DNA from: Dillenia suffruticosa
Taxonomy: Eukaryota; Streptophyta; Magnoliopsida; Dilleniales; Dilleniaceae
DNA: 64,000 nucleotides
Assembly (NCBI GenBank): GCA_033439265.1
Contig: JAVTVX010000004.1
Coordinates: 22,887,201-22,951,200 of the forward strand
Direction of reading: 5' to 3'
Part shown: positions 49,601-61,200 of the stretch, piece by piece
How positions within the stretch are numbered: position 1 is the first letter of the stretch
How the letters are laid out: every line of letters starts with the position of its first letter
Notes under the pieces: generated by a model
What the model saw: only the letters and a program-made list of their open reading frames with translations
Told to the model about the DNA's origin: nothing
The model's database searches: none
Program-made: the position numbers and the translations under genes

Positions 49601-52308
49601 TCTCCTCCTTTTGCTATTTTCTTCTTCAACTATTGCTTGAAATTCCTGTTGACATTTATATTACTTCCACTTTTCAGGTTTGGGCTGACAGCTGTCTATC
49701 TTTTTGCCATCCAGTACTTTACAAAGTTCGGGGGCAGAATATCTGTAAAGCTTATTATGTATGAAAACAACGAGAATAGAGAATACAGGGCTAACAGCTT
49801 GGTATACAAGGTAAAGTGATTGTTACATTTGATGAAACATCAGGAGGTTTTGTTTTACACTCCACCATATCTGTGATACTTGATTGGATCCTTCTGTTTG
49901 CAGGTTTTTGGACTGTATTTTATGCAGTCATATATTGGAGTTTTTTATCATGCACTTCTTCATCGCAACTTTAAAACCCTTCGCCAAGTCTTAATTCAGC
50001 GCCTGATGGTATCACAGGTGACAAGAACATAGTTGCATTAAAATATTGAATCAGTTTTTTTCTTTAATTACCTTAACCATAACTACAACTTTTTCATTTG
50101 ATCCAGGTTTTGGAAAATCTGTTCGAAAATTCTCTACCTTATCTCAAGTACAGCTATAAAAAATATAGGGCTGTTCGGTATGGTTTTTAGTTGCTTTGAG
50201 TTTTTGTATATCTCTGGCCCTGCATGTAGCCTATGCTCTTTCTGCACAAAGTTATGGAGATAATGATAGCCTATCTTTTTTCTTTTCTCTAGAAACAAGA
50301 AGGACCATGAGACTGGTTCATCGACAGAGAAGATTCAGTTCACTTCCAGGGTGGAGAAGGAGTACCTTAAACCTACCTATTCTGCAAGTGTTGGTGAGGA
50401 GCTTGAAGATGGGCTATTTGATGGTAATATGCCTATTATATTGACAATGTCATTATGAAAAAAGGTGAATGAAAGGAAACAAGTTAAATTCAGTAGTAAT
50501 TGATGGTAAAAATCAGTTTTAATTTCTTTTCCTGAGAACTGAAATGGGAACCTGTTCAAACTTCGCTAGCATGTAAACTTGGAATTATTTGTATTTGTGA
50601 TGCCACCCACTGAGGCCGACAAAGATCGGTTCTCGTCTAATTGACTTGCATTTTGTTCTTTCAAGAAGTAGTAATCTGAACAGTTATAATTACCCTCGGT
50701 GTGATCCATTTGATCTTGAAAGGCTTTATTTCAAGATGCTATGTAGGACAGGATAGACAGAACCTTGGGTTTGGCTGGAGGGGAGCTTTTCGATTCTGAC
50801 CTCATAGAGTTTATGTAGGATGAGTTGAATTATTGGTGTTGATCTTGCATTTACCATTAACTTTTCAAATAGTAGCTTCATTCATACATGCTAATTTTTC
50901 AATTTCCTTGTTGAATTTTTATTTTATACCTGATATAGATTTGAACATGGTGCAGATTTTCTGGAATTGGCCTTACAATTTGGGATGATCATGATGTTTG
51001 CTTGTGCATTCCCTCTTGCATTTGCTTTCTCTGCCTTGGTAATTCTGTCAGCACTTTGGTCTGAGCGTTGATTAAATCATCTTCTAAAGTTGCAGCAAGA
51101 GTAATGAGTTTTGAAACAAATTCCAATTGTCTGATGCAGAATAATTTGACAGAGATCAGGGCTGATGCATTAAAGTTGCTCACCATGTTCAGGAGGCCTG
51201 TTCCCCGTGCTGCGGCAACAATTGGAGCTTGGCTGAACATATTCCAGGTGCGTTATGCACAAAATGCTTTCTCTTGTTTCCTCAACATCATTCTATATTC
51301 CATTCTGTAGATGCTTACACTTAACCCAGACAAAATACAAAATAGTCCGGCAAAATTTCTACATCCACTTCATACATAGTCTTTTCCCCCTCATGCTTCA
51401 AGGAGGTTCACATGAAGTTGGGGTTTAATAGTTGTTATTTGATCATCTTCTATACAGAAGGTATATTATATTAGTTTTTAACGAGTATCCTAAGCTTTAC
51501 AATGTATTGGGATTAAGGTTCAGTTTGTTGTTGTATCCTAAGCTTTACATTGTTCATGGTACTAATCATGAGGAACATTTTCACTAAAAGCGTAGTCCTT
51601 AGTAACTGATAATTGTACCACAAACATGAATATTATATTAGTTTTTAACGAGTGTAATTTGTCAGTACAATTTCCTCACTAAAAGTCTTGTTTCCTCAAC
51701 ATTATTTTGTTGTTGACATCTTTCTTTCCTCTCGAGTGTAATTTGTCGGTACAATTTCCAGGTTGAAATCCTAACTTCATGATTACCAAAATGTCTTTAC
51801 AATCTTTCTAGTCATCATTACTAGATAATTTTAGCTGTCTTTACTGTGTATAGTGTTTTTGGGGTTAATCTATTTTTAAATGTCTCATCTAACATAGGTC
51901 TTTGTGCAATTGTAGTTTCTCATGGTGATGTCAATATGTACCAACTGTGCGCTTCTAGTATGCCTGTATGATCAAGAAGGCAAATGGAAATTAGAGCCTG
52001 GACTGGCTGCTATCCTTGTCATTGAACACATCCTTCTGCTTATTAGATTTGGATTTTCTCGAATTGTACCTGAGGTGATCTTTTACTCTTACCCATTGAA
52101 GTTCCCATATGATACTATTTATTTGATGCATAAACTTGAACTATCAATTCAGACAGAGTCTTAGGTGCATGGAATCTTTGACAGGAACCTGCTTGGGTTA
52201 GAGCTAACCGAATGAAGAATGCAAGGCAGGCACAAGATGTGTGCTCTAAGCAGCTTCTACGAAGCATTTCTGGAGAAAAGAAAATGGTTGATCAACTGAA
52301 GAAAGATG

Positions 52309-52313
<5 letters not shown>
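43297..52313 (+). CDS. anoctamin/TMEM16-like membrane protein
   Basis: Sixteen exons: 43297-43470, 43983-44052, 44244-44359, 44788-44914, 44993-45093, 45175-45266, 45399-45503, 45644-45913, 49678-49810, 49904-50017, 50107-50177, 50293-50423, 50956-51038, 51140-51247, 51916-52074 and 52185-52313. They total 1983 nt, or 660 aa, in continuous frame. The family comprises calcium-activated chloride channels and lipid scramblases. Plants keep a small anoctamin-like branch of uncertain function. Visible: a soluble N-terminal domain (about 1-195), then [40 protein letters not shown], a long hydrophilic loop, [19 protein letters not shown], and the conserved [20 protein letters not shown] and [20 protein letters not shown], followed by two more membrane segments. 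Intron 8 is 3764 bp. The stop codon abuts a (GA)n tract. Confidence 0.95.
43630..43681 (+). repeat. (CCCT)n/(CT)n microsatellite in anoctamin intron 1
   Basis: Compound tract, CTCC units grading into about 13 CT units, 160 bp past the first donor. Confidence 0.9.
45914..49677 (+). other. large intron 8 of the anoctamin gene
   Basis: 3764 bp without recognisable exons or mobile elements. Minus-strand open stretches at 47415-47819 and 48907-49168 are discussed in the findings. They have no family I recognise. Confidence 0.6.
51464..51759 (+). repeat. cluster of micro-duplications in anoctamin intron 14
   Basis: TATTATATTAGTTTTTAACG plus AGT occurs at 51464-51486 and 51631-51653. A 26-mer beginning GAGTGTAATTTGTC occurs at 51650-51675 and 51734-51759 with one difference. 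The intron seems built partly from its own copied pieces. Confidence 0.75.
51485..51549 (+). mobile_element. 31-bp RTE 3'-tail insertion with 17-bp target duplication
   Basis: The 17-mer GTATCCTAAGCTTTACA occurs perfectly at 51485-51501 and 51533-51549. Between them (51502-51532) lie only ATGTATT, GGGATTAAGGTTCAG and a short (TTG)n, the extreme 3' end of a plant RTE LINE. It is an almost fully 5'-truncated insertion, in the sense of the host gene. Confidence 0.85.

Positions 52314-52349
<36 letters not shown>
52312..52349 (+). repeat. (GA)n microsatellite at the anoctamin stop codon
   Basis: About 19 GA units. The TGA stop at 52311-52313 forms its left edge, so changes in repeat number alter only the 3' UTR. 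Confidence 0.95.
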
Positions 52350-52353
<4 letters not shown>

Positions 52354-53002
52354 TGCAATCTTCAGTCTCAGTACTATCTGAGCTGCTCCAGTGTTAAGAG
52401 GTGCTAATGTTCAAGTATCAACACCATAGGATTTAAAAGTTAGGCTTTTTCTTCATCTCATGGCCATTTAACTCGTAAAAGTTGGATTCTGTAGAGAAGA
52501 TTTTTCTGAGATGGACGTTTCTCTCATTTTTTTTCCTCTTTTCTTAGAACAATTAATGGGTTTTTTGGTAAAGATTTTGGTAGTAACAAAGATACTTGTA
52601 ATTAGAAACTGATTATGCTTCATAGTTCATAGCTCATTCAATGGGGGAAAAAAAGGTATCATCTTACGGAAATTGCAAAAGCCACTGTGGCAATATCTTG
52701 AGGTTTTATTTTAATTGCCCCTGCTGTGTATTATTTATGTACACAAAATCCACAGGTTACAGGAGGTTCAATGAACAAATCAAATAATTGGATAATGGAA
52801 GAGAAAAGGAAGGTTGAAGTATTGGAACTATATAGAAGGTGTCCCAGTTTTCTGTGGTTTCCATTTGCTGAAGATGTCCTACCTATCATTTCTTCCTTCA
52901 GGTATGAGAAAACTCCTTTTCATCCTTGTATGAGCTCTTTGATTCAGATGCACAAGAACATGTGAATTTAGACTCTTGAATTGAGCAGAATCCAATCCAT
53001 TG
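52350..53002. other. anoctamin 3' flank between convergent genes
   Basis: Probable 3' UTR of the plus-strand anoctamin and of the minus-strand small gene. The plus-strand frame at 52726-52965 has no recognisable content. Confidence 0.5.
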
Positions 53003-53278
53003 TCAAGAGCTTTCAAAAGGGTCAATTACCTCCCTTTGAGAGCTCCGGCGAGAGCTTCCAAATCGGTTGCTAGCTTGCCTAGCATAGGCCACCACGGCTT
53101 TAGCCCATCGCTTGATCTCTGTGTTCAACTTGCTGGAGTCCTGGTCTTTAAGTGACCCTGACTCCATAGAAATCTCCTTGAAAGGGAAGCACTTGTCAAA
53201 GCGTCGTCGCTTTGCGCTTTTCTGGTGTTTGATTGCTTCTTCGCTGCCATTGAGGACCGTAATGTCTTGCACAGACAT
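53003..53278 (-). CDS. small basic protein of unknown function (91 aa, or 113 aa from an upstream ATG)
   Basis: Single-exon frame. A TATA box (TATAAATA on the minus strand, 53361-53354) lies only 10 bp before the first ATG at 53344, so transcription would be expected to begin after that ATG. I therefore prefer the ATG at 53278 (MSVQDITVLNGSEE). The product has a basic patch (KSAKRRRFDKCFPF) and a conserved-looking C-terminal block (NTEIKRWAKAVVAYARQ, then RFGSSRRSS). I cannot assign a family with confidence. The WAKAVVAYARQ block reads like a short amphipathic helix. It may be a short plant-specific nuclear or regulatory protein, but that is only a guess. Confidence 0.5.
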   Translation of the reverse strand: MSVQDITVLNGSEEAIKHQKSAKRRRFDKCFPFKEISMESGSLKDQDSSKLNTEIKRWAKAVVAYARQASNRFGSSRRSSQREVIDPFESS

Positions 53279-53353
53279 GGAGATTTGAGTCGTGCTGAAC
53301 AACTCAACCTTAAATTTGGCTTTAAGGGTATGCTTTTTACACATTGATTCTCA

Positions 53354-53361
53354 TATTTATA
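53354..53361 (-). promoter_or_regulatory. TATA box that decides the start of the small gene
   Basis: TATAAATA on the minus strand, 76 bp before the preferred ATG at 53278 and too close to the ATG at 53344 for that one to be in the mRNA. Confidence 0.5.
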
Positions 53362-54386
53362 AGGTAGAAGAACAAAAGCGCAAAAGAAGGAATCTCAAAA
53401 TTCTAAAACTAGCTGCTGGTTGGTGCGTTTCATTAACTTGACTTTGAACATTTTTTGGTCCAAGTTTTAATAGATCCCAAGTTCCGTAATTAATCTTTTG
53501 ACTTCTACAAAGGGTTTATCTCGAAAATCTTAATTTAATTTGATTTAATTTAATTTCTGTAGTATTTCTTAATTAAAAAGAATTAAAACAAAAAAAAATA
53601 AAATTTGTAAATAAAATTAACTTTTTCTATTGAATCCCACTAGTTAATTATAAATCCATGACTTGTACGGACAAAAGAGACTCCAAGGCTTTTTAGGTTG
53701 TCTTGAAAGTTAGGTTCGAATGAACAAACTTTTTTACGTTGAATGGTTAAATATTTTATTTTGTTAATTAGATATCTCGAGTTTGATTTTGAGAATAATA
53801 AAAAAGAATTTGGGAAAGTTAAATTCTAAAATAGATTTTACAGTATTCAAATTGAATTAGTCGAGTAAATTTTGGATATTTATTATAAAAATCAATAAAA
53901 AAAAAGAAGGTTAGGTTACTTGGGCTCCAAGACACTCGGCTTTGTTTGGTCAAACAATAATATTAGTATTAATTAAGATTAATTTTTCAAGAATATATCC
54001 AAAATTTGCTAGCATTAGCTGGATAATCAATCCTTCATCTAGAGGTTATCGATGCCGTTAAGTATGAAATGCTAAAAAGGTATTCTTGCTAAATCAAGAG
54101 TTCAATTTCTCGTTCTTTGGCATGGGAAATGAGCTAATTATTTTTGAAATTATTTTTAACTTTGTCGTTACATAATTATGGATTAATGTTTGGTTGATAC
54201 AGTAATTAAATATTGATATTTTTAAATAATATATCGGGTTTTGAATCTGATATATAAGAAAAAAGACATGAAAGAGTTCTGTTATTTAAGAATTTTATCT
54301 GACTCGAATCATATTTAATCGGATCTATTATGATTATGAAAATAAATAATTTATTAAAAAGAAAAACTCAATATAATATTTTGAGT

Positions 54387-54606
54387 AGAATGATTGATAG
54401 TTATCGACGTCTGATAACTCAGTTGGTTCGGGAATTGACGTTCCTTAACCATGGTCGGGATTTCGATCACCCTTGGAAATGAAAAAATCAATGCTGGGAA
54501 ACTTGCCTCCTAAAGTGGGTCCTGTAAGCGATCGATCTAGATTATTCGGGGTGAAATTCTGAATACTGAGTTTATGATCGATACAAAAAAAGAATGATCG
54601 GTAGTT
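54387..54606 (+). mobile_element. tRNA-derived SINE, second family, with target-site duplication
   Basis: The element is 54403-54590 (188 bp). Its head reads GATAACTCAGTTGG (A-box-like) and GGTCGGGATTTCGATC (B-box-like). The body ends in a short A run after GATCGATAC. Flanks AGAATGATTGATAGTT (54387-54402) and AGAATGATCGGTAGTT (54591-54606) match at 14 of 16 positions. It is unrelated to the SINE at 2294-2390. A truncated copy of its 3' half lies at about 57478-57595. Confidence 0.8.
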
Positions 54607-57477
54607 GACCAATCTTTTCATTTTCTTTAAAAAAAATTTCAAAAAAGGAAAAATAGTTCCTTTGTTAATGATAGAAATTATATTATTTTTATTGAGTTGA
54701 AACTCGTGATTATTATGAAAATTGATAGATGTTTGGTAAGGAATATTCCGTACGTAAACTAAATTCTCCTATGGTTAGATTGATGTGACACGTCAGAAAA
54801 TGTTATGAGTTGAAAATATTGGGTATGGGTTGCTTTTGTTCTAATTGCTGGGGCCCATCTCGCTGTCACTCGTGGGATGGGGTACAAGTCATCACAAAAA
54901 TGAATATAAAATAATTTATAAAAATACGAAAAATATAAATATAAAAATATAAAGATTTTATATAAATATTAATAAAAATAACATAACAACCATCTTTTAT
55001 AATAAAATTTTAAAATAATTAAATATATAATTATTAATTATAAGACAAATAATATAAAAAATTATAATTATAATTAAATAAGTAAATAATTTATTAAATA
55101 TAAAAAAATAAAATACCCAAATCAAAATTAAAATATTTTATGATACCTAAATTTAATTTATTATATAACTTTCAAAAGTCTCATGTTAATTTTGTTAAAG
55201 TTCAGTTTGTGTCGACGGTGATATCGTGATATTGATTCAGTTTGCTGTCATTTGAAAGCATTAAGAATAAAAGATCTCATATCCAAATGAATAGTTTAAC
55301 GATTATAATTTCATTCTTTTAACCTGAAGATTTTAAATTCAAATTTTTGTGACATCTGAACGGGTAATATTTTACTCTATGATCGATATGGCATACAAGT
55401 CTCTCGATTGGAGAAGTGTCCTGATCTCCTCTGCAACAATATGACAAATAAAAGTGCAGTATCGCTTAATCAAGATATTGATTTTGAATTTTAAAAATAA
55501 AAAAAACAGATATGAGAGTCAACTCCTAATGAGATTTACAATATTCAGATCGGATTAATTAAATAACTCAAATACCAATTCATTTAACATAAAAAAAAAA
55601 TAATAAGAGTGCAATACAACAGTCTATATGAAGCTTTACACTCACATGTACAGATAAACCTAGCATCGGACTGCATTTAGACAATATCAATACCTCCACG
55701 AAGCACTGGCATCCCCCATGAAGGATATAGGGGGGAATATTTAGCTTTATAATCCCTCTTTTAAAAAATAAAATTGAAAAATATCAATAGAATAATTCAA
55801 AAATAATATGCTAAATAAATGCAAAATAAATCTTTATCATCACTCTTCTTTTTTTTTAATACACTGGAACTCGAATCCGAATCTATTATATGGGAAAGAA
55901 AAAAATACCATTTGAGCCGGAGCTTATCGTCCTTTATCATCACTCTTCGAATATACATTAAATAAATAAATTTAAAATATATAATAACTCATAACTCATC
56001 GGAGCTCACGAAAGATATATTTGTATGATGTGGATGTCAATCTGCAAGAGATTAATTATTGAAATATTTGAATCACTTGGAAAAGTTGGTGTCGATCGAT
56101 GCCAATGTTTATTTATGACTCAACGGCCATCTTACATGCGTGTACGCAATGAAATTCCCAAGAGTTTCTAATAATGTAATCAAAGAATATATATATATAT
56201 ATATATATATATAACTTTTTTAATAGTAAGTTCCTAAATTTATTGCAATTATTAAATATATTAACCGACAAAATTTGTTTACGAGTGTAAATAAATTTTT
56301 TTAGTATAAATCACTTGTATCTGATAATCACTTTGAATCCGATTAAATTCAGTTTTAGTCGGATCAGAGATTAAGGGGTAAAACTCTCATGATATTTATT
56401 TTCTCCATATATAAAACTCAAACGTAAAATCTTATTTAACGGTATCAGTGTCCAGTCACTGGACCAATTGTGTGTTAGTCTATATAAACTATCAGTATCC
56501 CCATTAATTACATTGAATAGATTTAAACCTAATTGGCTCTTAATTAATGCTCTTTTTTTTTTCTATTTTTCTAAAGTTCTATTCCATGGGAAGAAATGTA
56601 CTTTGGCCCTAAGCTGGCTTTAGATGATTAACGTTAGCAGGCACTTAAGCCAGACATTTTCAATTATGAAAAAGAAAAAAATGAATGGGAAGAACAAAAG
56701 GCAGCATTTTTGGCTGGTGGTAGGCGGTGCGTGGACCCATAGGAATTCGAGTTGGGTTTTCAAACACCCGTATCCAAGGAGTGGGTCAGGCTCACGGCCC
56801 GCATTAGGTTTCTCCATCCTAACTTTGTAGATCACTTGGGGTCTCTTTGTTCGTTTTCACGGGCCAGCTTTTTTTTTTTTTTTGGTATAAATGAACTTTT
56901 TTTACTGTGAACAGGTATTCAAAATTTATTCAATTAATTCGATTCGAGTATTATAAGATCTATTAAAGGATTGTCTCTCCCAAATCTCATTTCTCTATTC
57001 TCATGACTCGAACTTAAGACTTATGATTAAAAAAGTATAGAATCCTACTGTTATATCGATGAAGTTTGGTGACTAATTTTTTAATATTTCTTATTTTTGG
57101 CTCGGCTAATTATAAGTGAAATGCCAAATACAACGTTAGATTTAATTTTTGAAAATAGAACTTTGAAAATATACTAAAATAGCAAGATAGTCTATCCTTC
57201 TTCCTAAAGGTCATCCATGCCACTAATGATCTTAGAAGATATGAAATCAAGAGTTTAAGTTTCTCTTTCTATGACACGAAAAAAAAAAAAGAAAATCTAA
57301 ACGTTAGCCCGGCACAAAATGAGCAGAGTTGCATCCACAGCAATGTGGTTCAACTCAAAATAATATTTCTTATTGAAATAGGGATGGCGAATCTATATAT
57401 ATATTTAAATTATTTTTTTAACAATTAATAAAATTAATTTGTGTAAGGCCAACTTTCTAGGCTTGATTTTCTCCCGA

Positions 57478-57595
57478 GTATAGAAAAATAATGTCGGAAG
57501 ATCCGTTCCTAAAATAGGCCTTATAGTGGTCGATCCAAATTAATCAGGATAAAACTCTAAATACTGAATGATGACCAAAATAAGATACCGAAAAA
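57478..57595 (+). mobile_element. 5'-truncated copy of the 54.4-kb SINE family
   Basis: Shares, in order, CCTAAA[A/G]T[A/G]GG, AGTGGTCGATC-type, ATTAATCAGG-type, AAA[C/T]TCT[A/G]AATACTGA and GATACCGAAAAAAAG-like blocks with 54500-54590, and ends in an A-rich tail. The tRNA-like head is absent. Confidence 0.6.
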
Positions 57596-58156
57596 AAGAA
57601 ATAGCTTGATTTCTTAAAATAAATATACAAATTGTGTTACGGTAAGTAGAAAGTAAGATTACGATACTAATATTCGTGAGATTTACATAAGATGATTTTT
57701 TATTCTTATTTTATTTTGAATATTTGGTGCGTATTAATATTTTACGTTGTTGGTCGTAATATTTGTAACCCAAACAAAATAATTAGAAGAAAGTCTACAT
57801 GTTTGGGAGAGGAGTGGGTGTCTTTATGTTTGATTTACGCAAGTCTACCGCTATTACCCTTCACATAAACCTATTACTTGGAGGACTTCAACATCCAAAG
57901 TAATTCAGCCTTTGTGGTGAAGCTGGTCGGGCTGGATCGGGCTGGATCGGGCCAAGCCAACAAGACCGTGAGGGCCTCAATATAACAAGGGAAAAATATA
58001 CGGGGCCATCCTTGTAATAAAGAAAAGTAATATATAAAAAATACAAATAACATGTTTAGTGCCGCAATCTAATATTTTTCTTTTTTTTTTTATTTGTCTT
58101 CTCGGTTTTCTCTATCATTCCGAAGAAGCTAATCATTTTTCTCGAGTCGTGCGAAC

Positions 58157-58185
58157 AGAGAGAGAGAGAGAGAGATCTAGGGTTT
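58157..58185 (+). promoter_or_regulatory. (GA)n tract and inverted telo-box in the RABD2 leader
   Basis: About nine GA units followed by TAGGGTTT (58178-58185), roughly 70 bp before the ATG. Confidence 0.5.
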
Positions 58186-58256
58186 CTGACAATCAATTTT
58201 CCGAGCGGTCGATTGATCGATCGAGTCTCACAACATAAATTATCGATCTTTCGGCC

Positions 58257-61200
58257 ATGACAACCGAATAGTAAGCTTCAATCTTTCCGATCCATCTGTC
58301 AACTTTTCTCTCTTGATTCGCTTAGATCCCGTGTGGTTTGATTATTCTGTTCAATCCGTTTTGTATTTGTTTGTTGGATGTTCTTTATCGGATTCATTTA
58401 CTGTTTCCCAGTATCTCTTTATTCTTGTTTGACGATATCTATCGTAGAGTTTCTCGAGGGTTTGGAACCTTGATTGTTATGAGCCGGATTCAGATTTTGA
58501 AAAATTTAGAGTTCTATACGGGCCTTATTGTATATGGAAGATTTTGGAGAATAAGCAACTATGATACAAATTTGCATGAGGAATTTTTTCGAAAAGGTTT
58601 TGAATCCTCAGGAATTTCACCCACAAAGGGTAAAAATTTGTTATAGAACCTTTTGGGTTTTGATGGTTCCAGTTTGGACATTGGGAGGGAGGTTCTAATG
58701 GAGGTCTTAGCCAAATGATGCCACCTTCCATTTTACCTTGTTATCTTTACGAAAAAGAAAAATCCAGTAATGATATCTTAAGTGTAGTTAAGCTGTAAAA
58801 TTTGGGCCTGTTTTACTTCTTTTAGTTGCTGCAAGTGTTTTGGCAAATTGAGCTCTTGTTGTAATGGTTACCATATGCTTTGGCACTGCACAGACGTATG
58901 AGATTGCATGCCTGAATTTACGAAATAGAAATGAAATCAACTTTTGCAAAACAAGGTCTAGTTTCTGTAATTTCTATTGCAAAATTGTAAGTTCTGCTTG
59001 CTGTTATATCTTTAAATAGCATTTTTTTTCCTGAATGTGTCATGCGGGTATATGGGTTATTGTGCTGGTGCAAGTCATCTGGAAATTTGAGATTTATAGT
59101 GGAGTGCTGAGCGAGATCTGAGACGGTTTTATGGAATTTCAACCGAGGTGAAAAATTCTATGGGACAGTTTTATAGAGGATAGGACTGAACTCAATGGAA
59201 TTCTGCAGGGATTCCATCAAAAGAATTGCTGTAAGTATGCCTAAAGTGATGTATCATGGACATCCCAAGTAGTTAAAATAGTTTGGGAAGTCTCGTTTGT
59301 AAACTCTATTATAGAATCAATTAGAGCTTTTGGAGAAACACTATTTGGAAATGTGATGTCTAGGAAACAAAATAATGCTTTTGTATTCTTGATAGAAAGG
59401 AAAACTGTCTGCATTTTCTTCTTGTTGTGCCATTTTCTTGTTTCAATAGTTGACAATAAGAGGACCAGTACCGTACAAGTAAAAATTTTCTGGTGAAGCA
59501 CATGGTAGTTTTAATTTTGAAAACAAACCAACGACATTGTGAAGGAGATTCTAACTGCAGTTAATTCATCCTTAATTGTGACTGGCAACATTTCAACAGA
59601 ATTGGTTTGTACCATGACTTATGGTAACCACTTTGTATGAGTGGTCCTCCTCTACCGAATTCTTTTGCTCTTAGGAGTTTCCTTGCTTAATGATCTAAAA
59701 CCCAAGAATCTAGTGATATAACTGCTTTTTCTGACATTCACTGAACAGTCTTTCAGTTGTTCACTTCACAAGGATTGCAGTTTCTATTGGATTGCATAAG
59801 GGAAATACATACTTTTTTTCCTTTTCTTCCTTTTCTGTGTGTGAGAAGGGGGGTGGAGAATAAAATACAATGACTGTAATGGCCAACACTTTCAACATCG
59901 ATTTCAAAGATTCTGCCAGACCTTGTAGGATTTTTTTTTTTTTTTTTTTTAATGTAACTTCCATTGACCCCAGTTGTCATTGTAATGTGCTTGCAATTTA
60001 AATCCATGGAGATTATGTTTTGCATGAAGTCACTGAAACATTTTTGTGTCAATAGTATGCGATGGTTTGCATCTTGGAAAGGCATTGACAAATCTATGGG
60101 AGACAATGATTTCTCTATTATTTCTTCTTGCAGAAATTTCTTGAAGTTGGTTTATCGTTTGAAATGGTTTAATCAAAATGCTAAGTTTCTCATAGAGCTG
60201 TAACTTTACTGGTTAATTATCTTGAATACCATGAGATGCGTTTAAGAACTTAAGAACCAAAGCAAGGTGACCTTTAAATAAAAATTAATAATAGATTAAA
60301 ATTGGAAATGCTTCCTCCTATCAATCTTTGCCTTGTGGTGAAACAAGATTCAAAAAAATTATATGCGGGACAATGGAGATGCGTCCCAAACTATGTATTA
60401 TGTCTTGAACAGTGCATCATATGGTTACCTTTTTCCCTTTGTTTACCTCTATCAAGAGGAGGCTAAAGTGAGATCCTGACTGCAGTTCTGCTTTCTTTTC
60501 AGCGATTATCTCTTCAAGCTTTTGCTTATTGGGGACTCTGGTGTTGGCAAGTCATGCCTTCTATTGAGATTTGCAGTATGATTAACTTTTGACTTCACGC
60601 TGTTTTTTATTTTCGGAATCAGTTATCTTTGAATATTGTTGGTACTATCATTACCACAATCACTTCCGTCTATTGCTCATATTATGTTGTTAGATCAAAT
60701 CCCTTCAATGGTTCTACTATCTTCAAGCTTTTGCATCATGGTAAACATCATTAGAACAATGTGAAGTTTTGACAGGCTTCTGCTCCCACATCACAACGCT
60801 TGCTAGACTGAGTCCTTCTACCATGATGAACATTCACTAGAGGTGGGAAAGCTTGTAATCTCTGTCCTCCTTGCCAAGCTAGTAGGAGGACATTAAATAA
60901 GTGTCCATAAGGGACATGGTACCTGCAAACGTGTAAACCATGCCATCTTTAGGGGTAGGGTTGGTCTTCTGTGCTATTCTGTCTGCTAGATATAATAGGA
61001 CAAATGACCGTTCTGGTTCCATTGAAGGAAATTGTTTGCGAGGTGCTCGTCCCTCCAAACCCTTGACAAAAATTCATAATCATCTCTTAACCATGTACAT
61101 CTTGGAATTTTGTATTTTATATGTATAATCATCAAACACATTTGCAATAGTTGAAATGTATAATTCTTTTTTTTTCTCTTTTGTAACTTGTTTGGATTCT

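Larger units (their letters stand above)
53380..58150. other. repeat-rich spacer, no gene seen
   Basis: AT-rich DNA with one complete SINE (54403-54590), a truncated relative (about 57478-57595) and two copies of another SINE-like sequence (about 54030-54125 and 57190-57290). Several degenerate copies of the GATCTATTAAAGGA-type repeat occur (53830-53880, 55515-55600, 56935-57040), along with a (TA)n tract at about 56190-56213. No protein-coding content is recognised. Confidence 0.6.

Noticed and set aside
52726..52965. 79-codon plus-strand frame after the anoctamin stop
   Set aside because: No motif and it lies in the likely 3' UTR between convergent genes.
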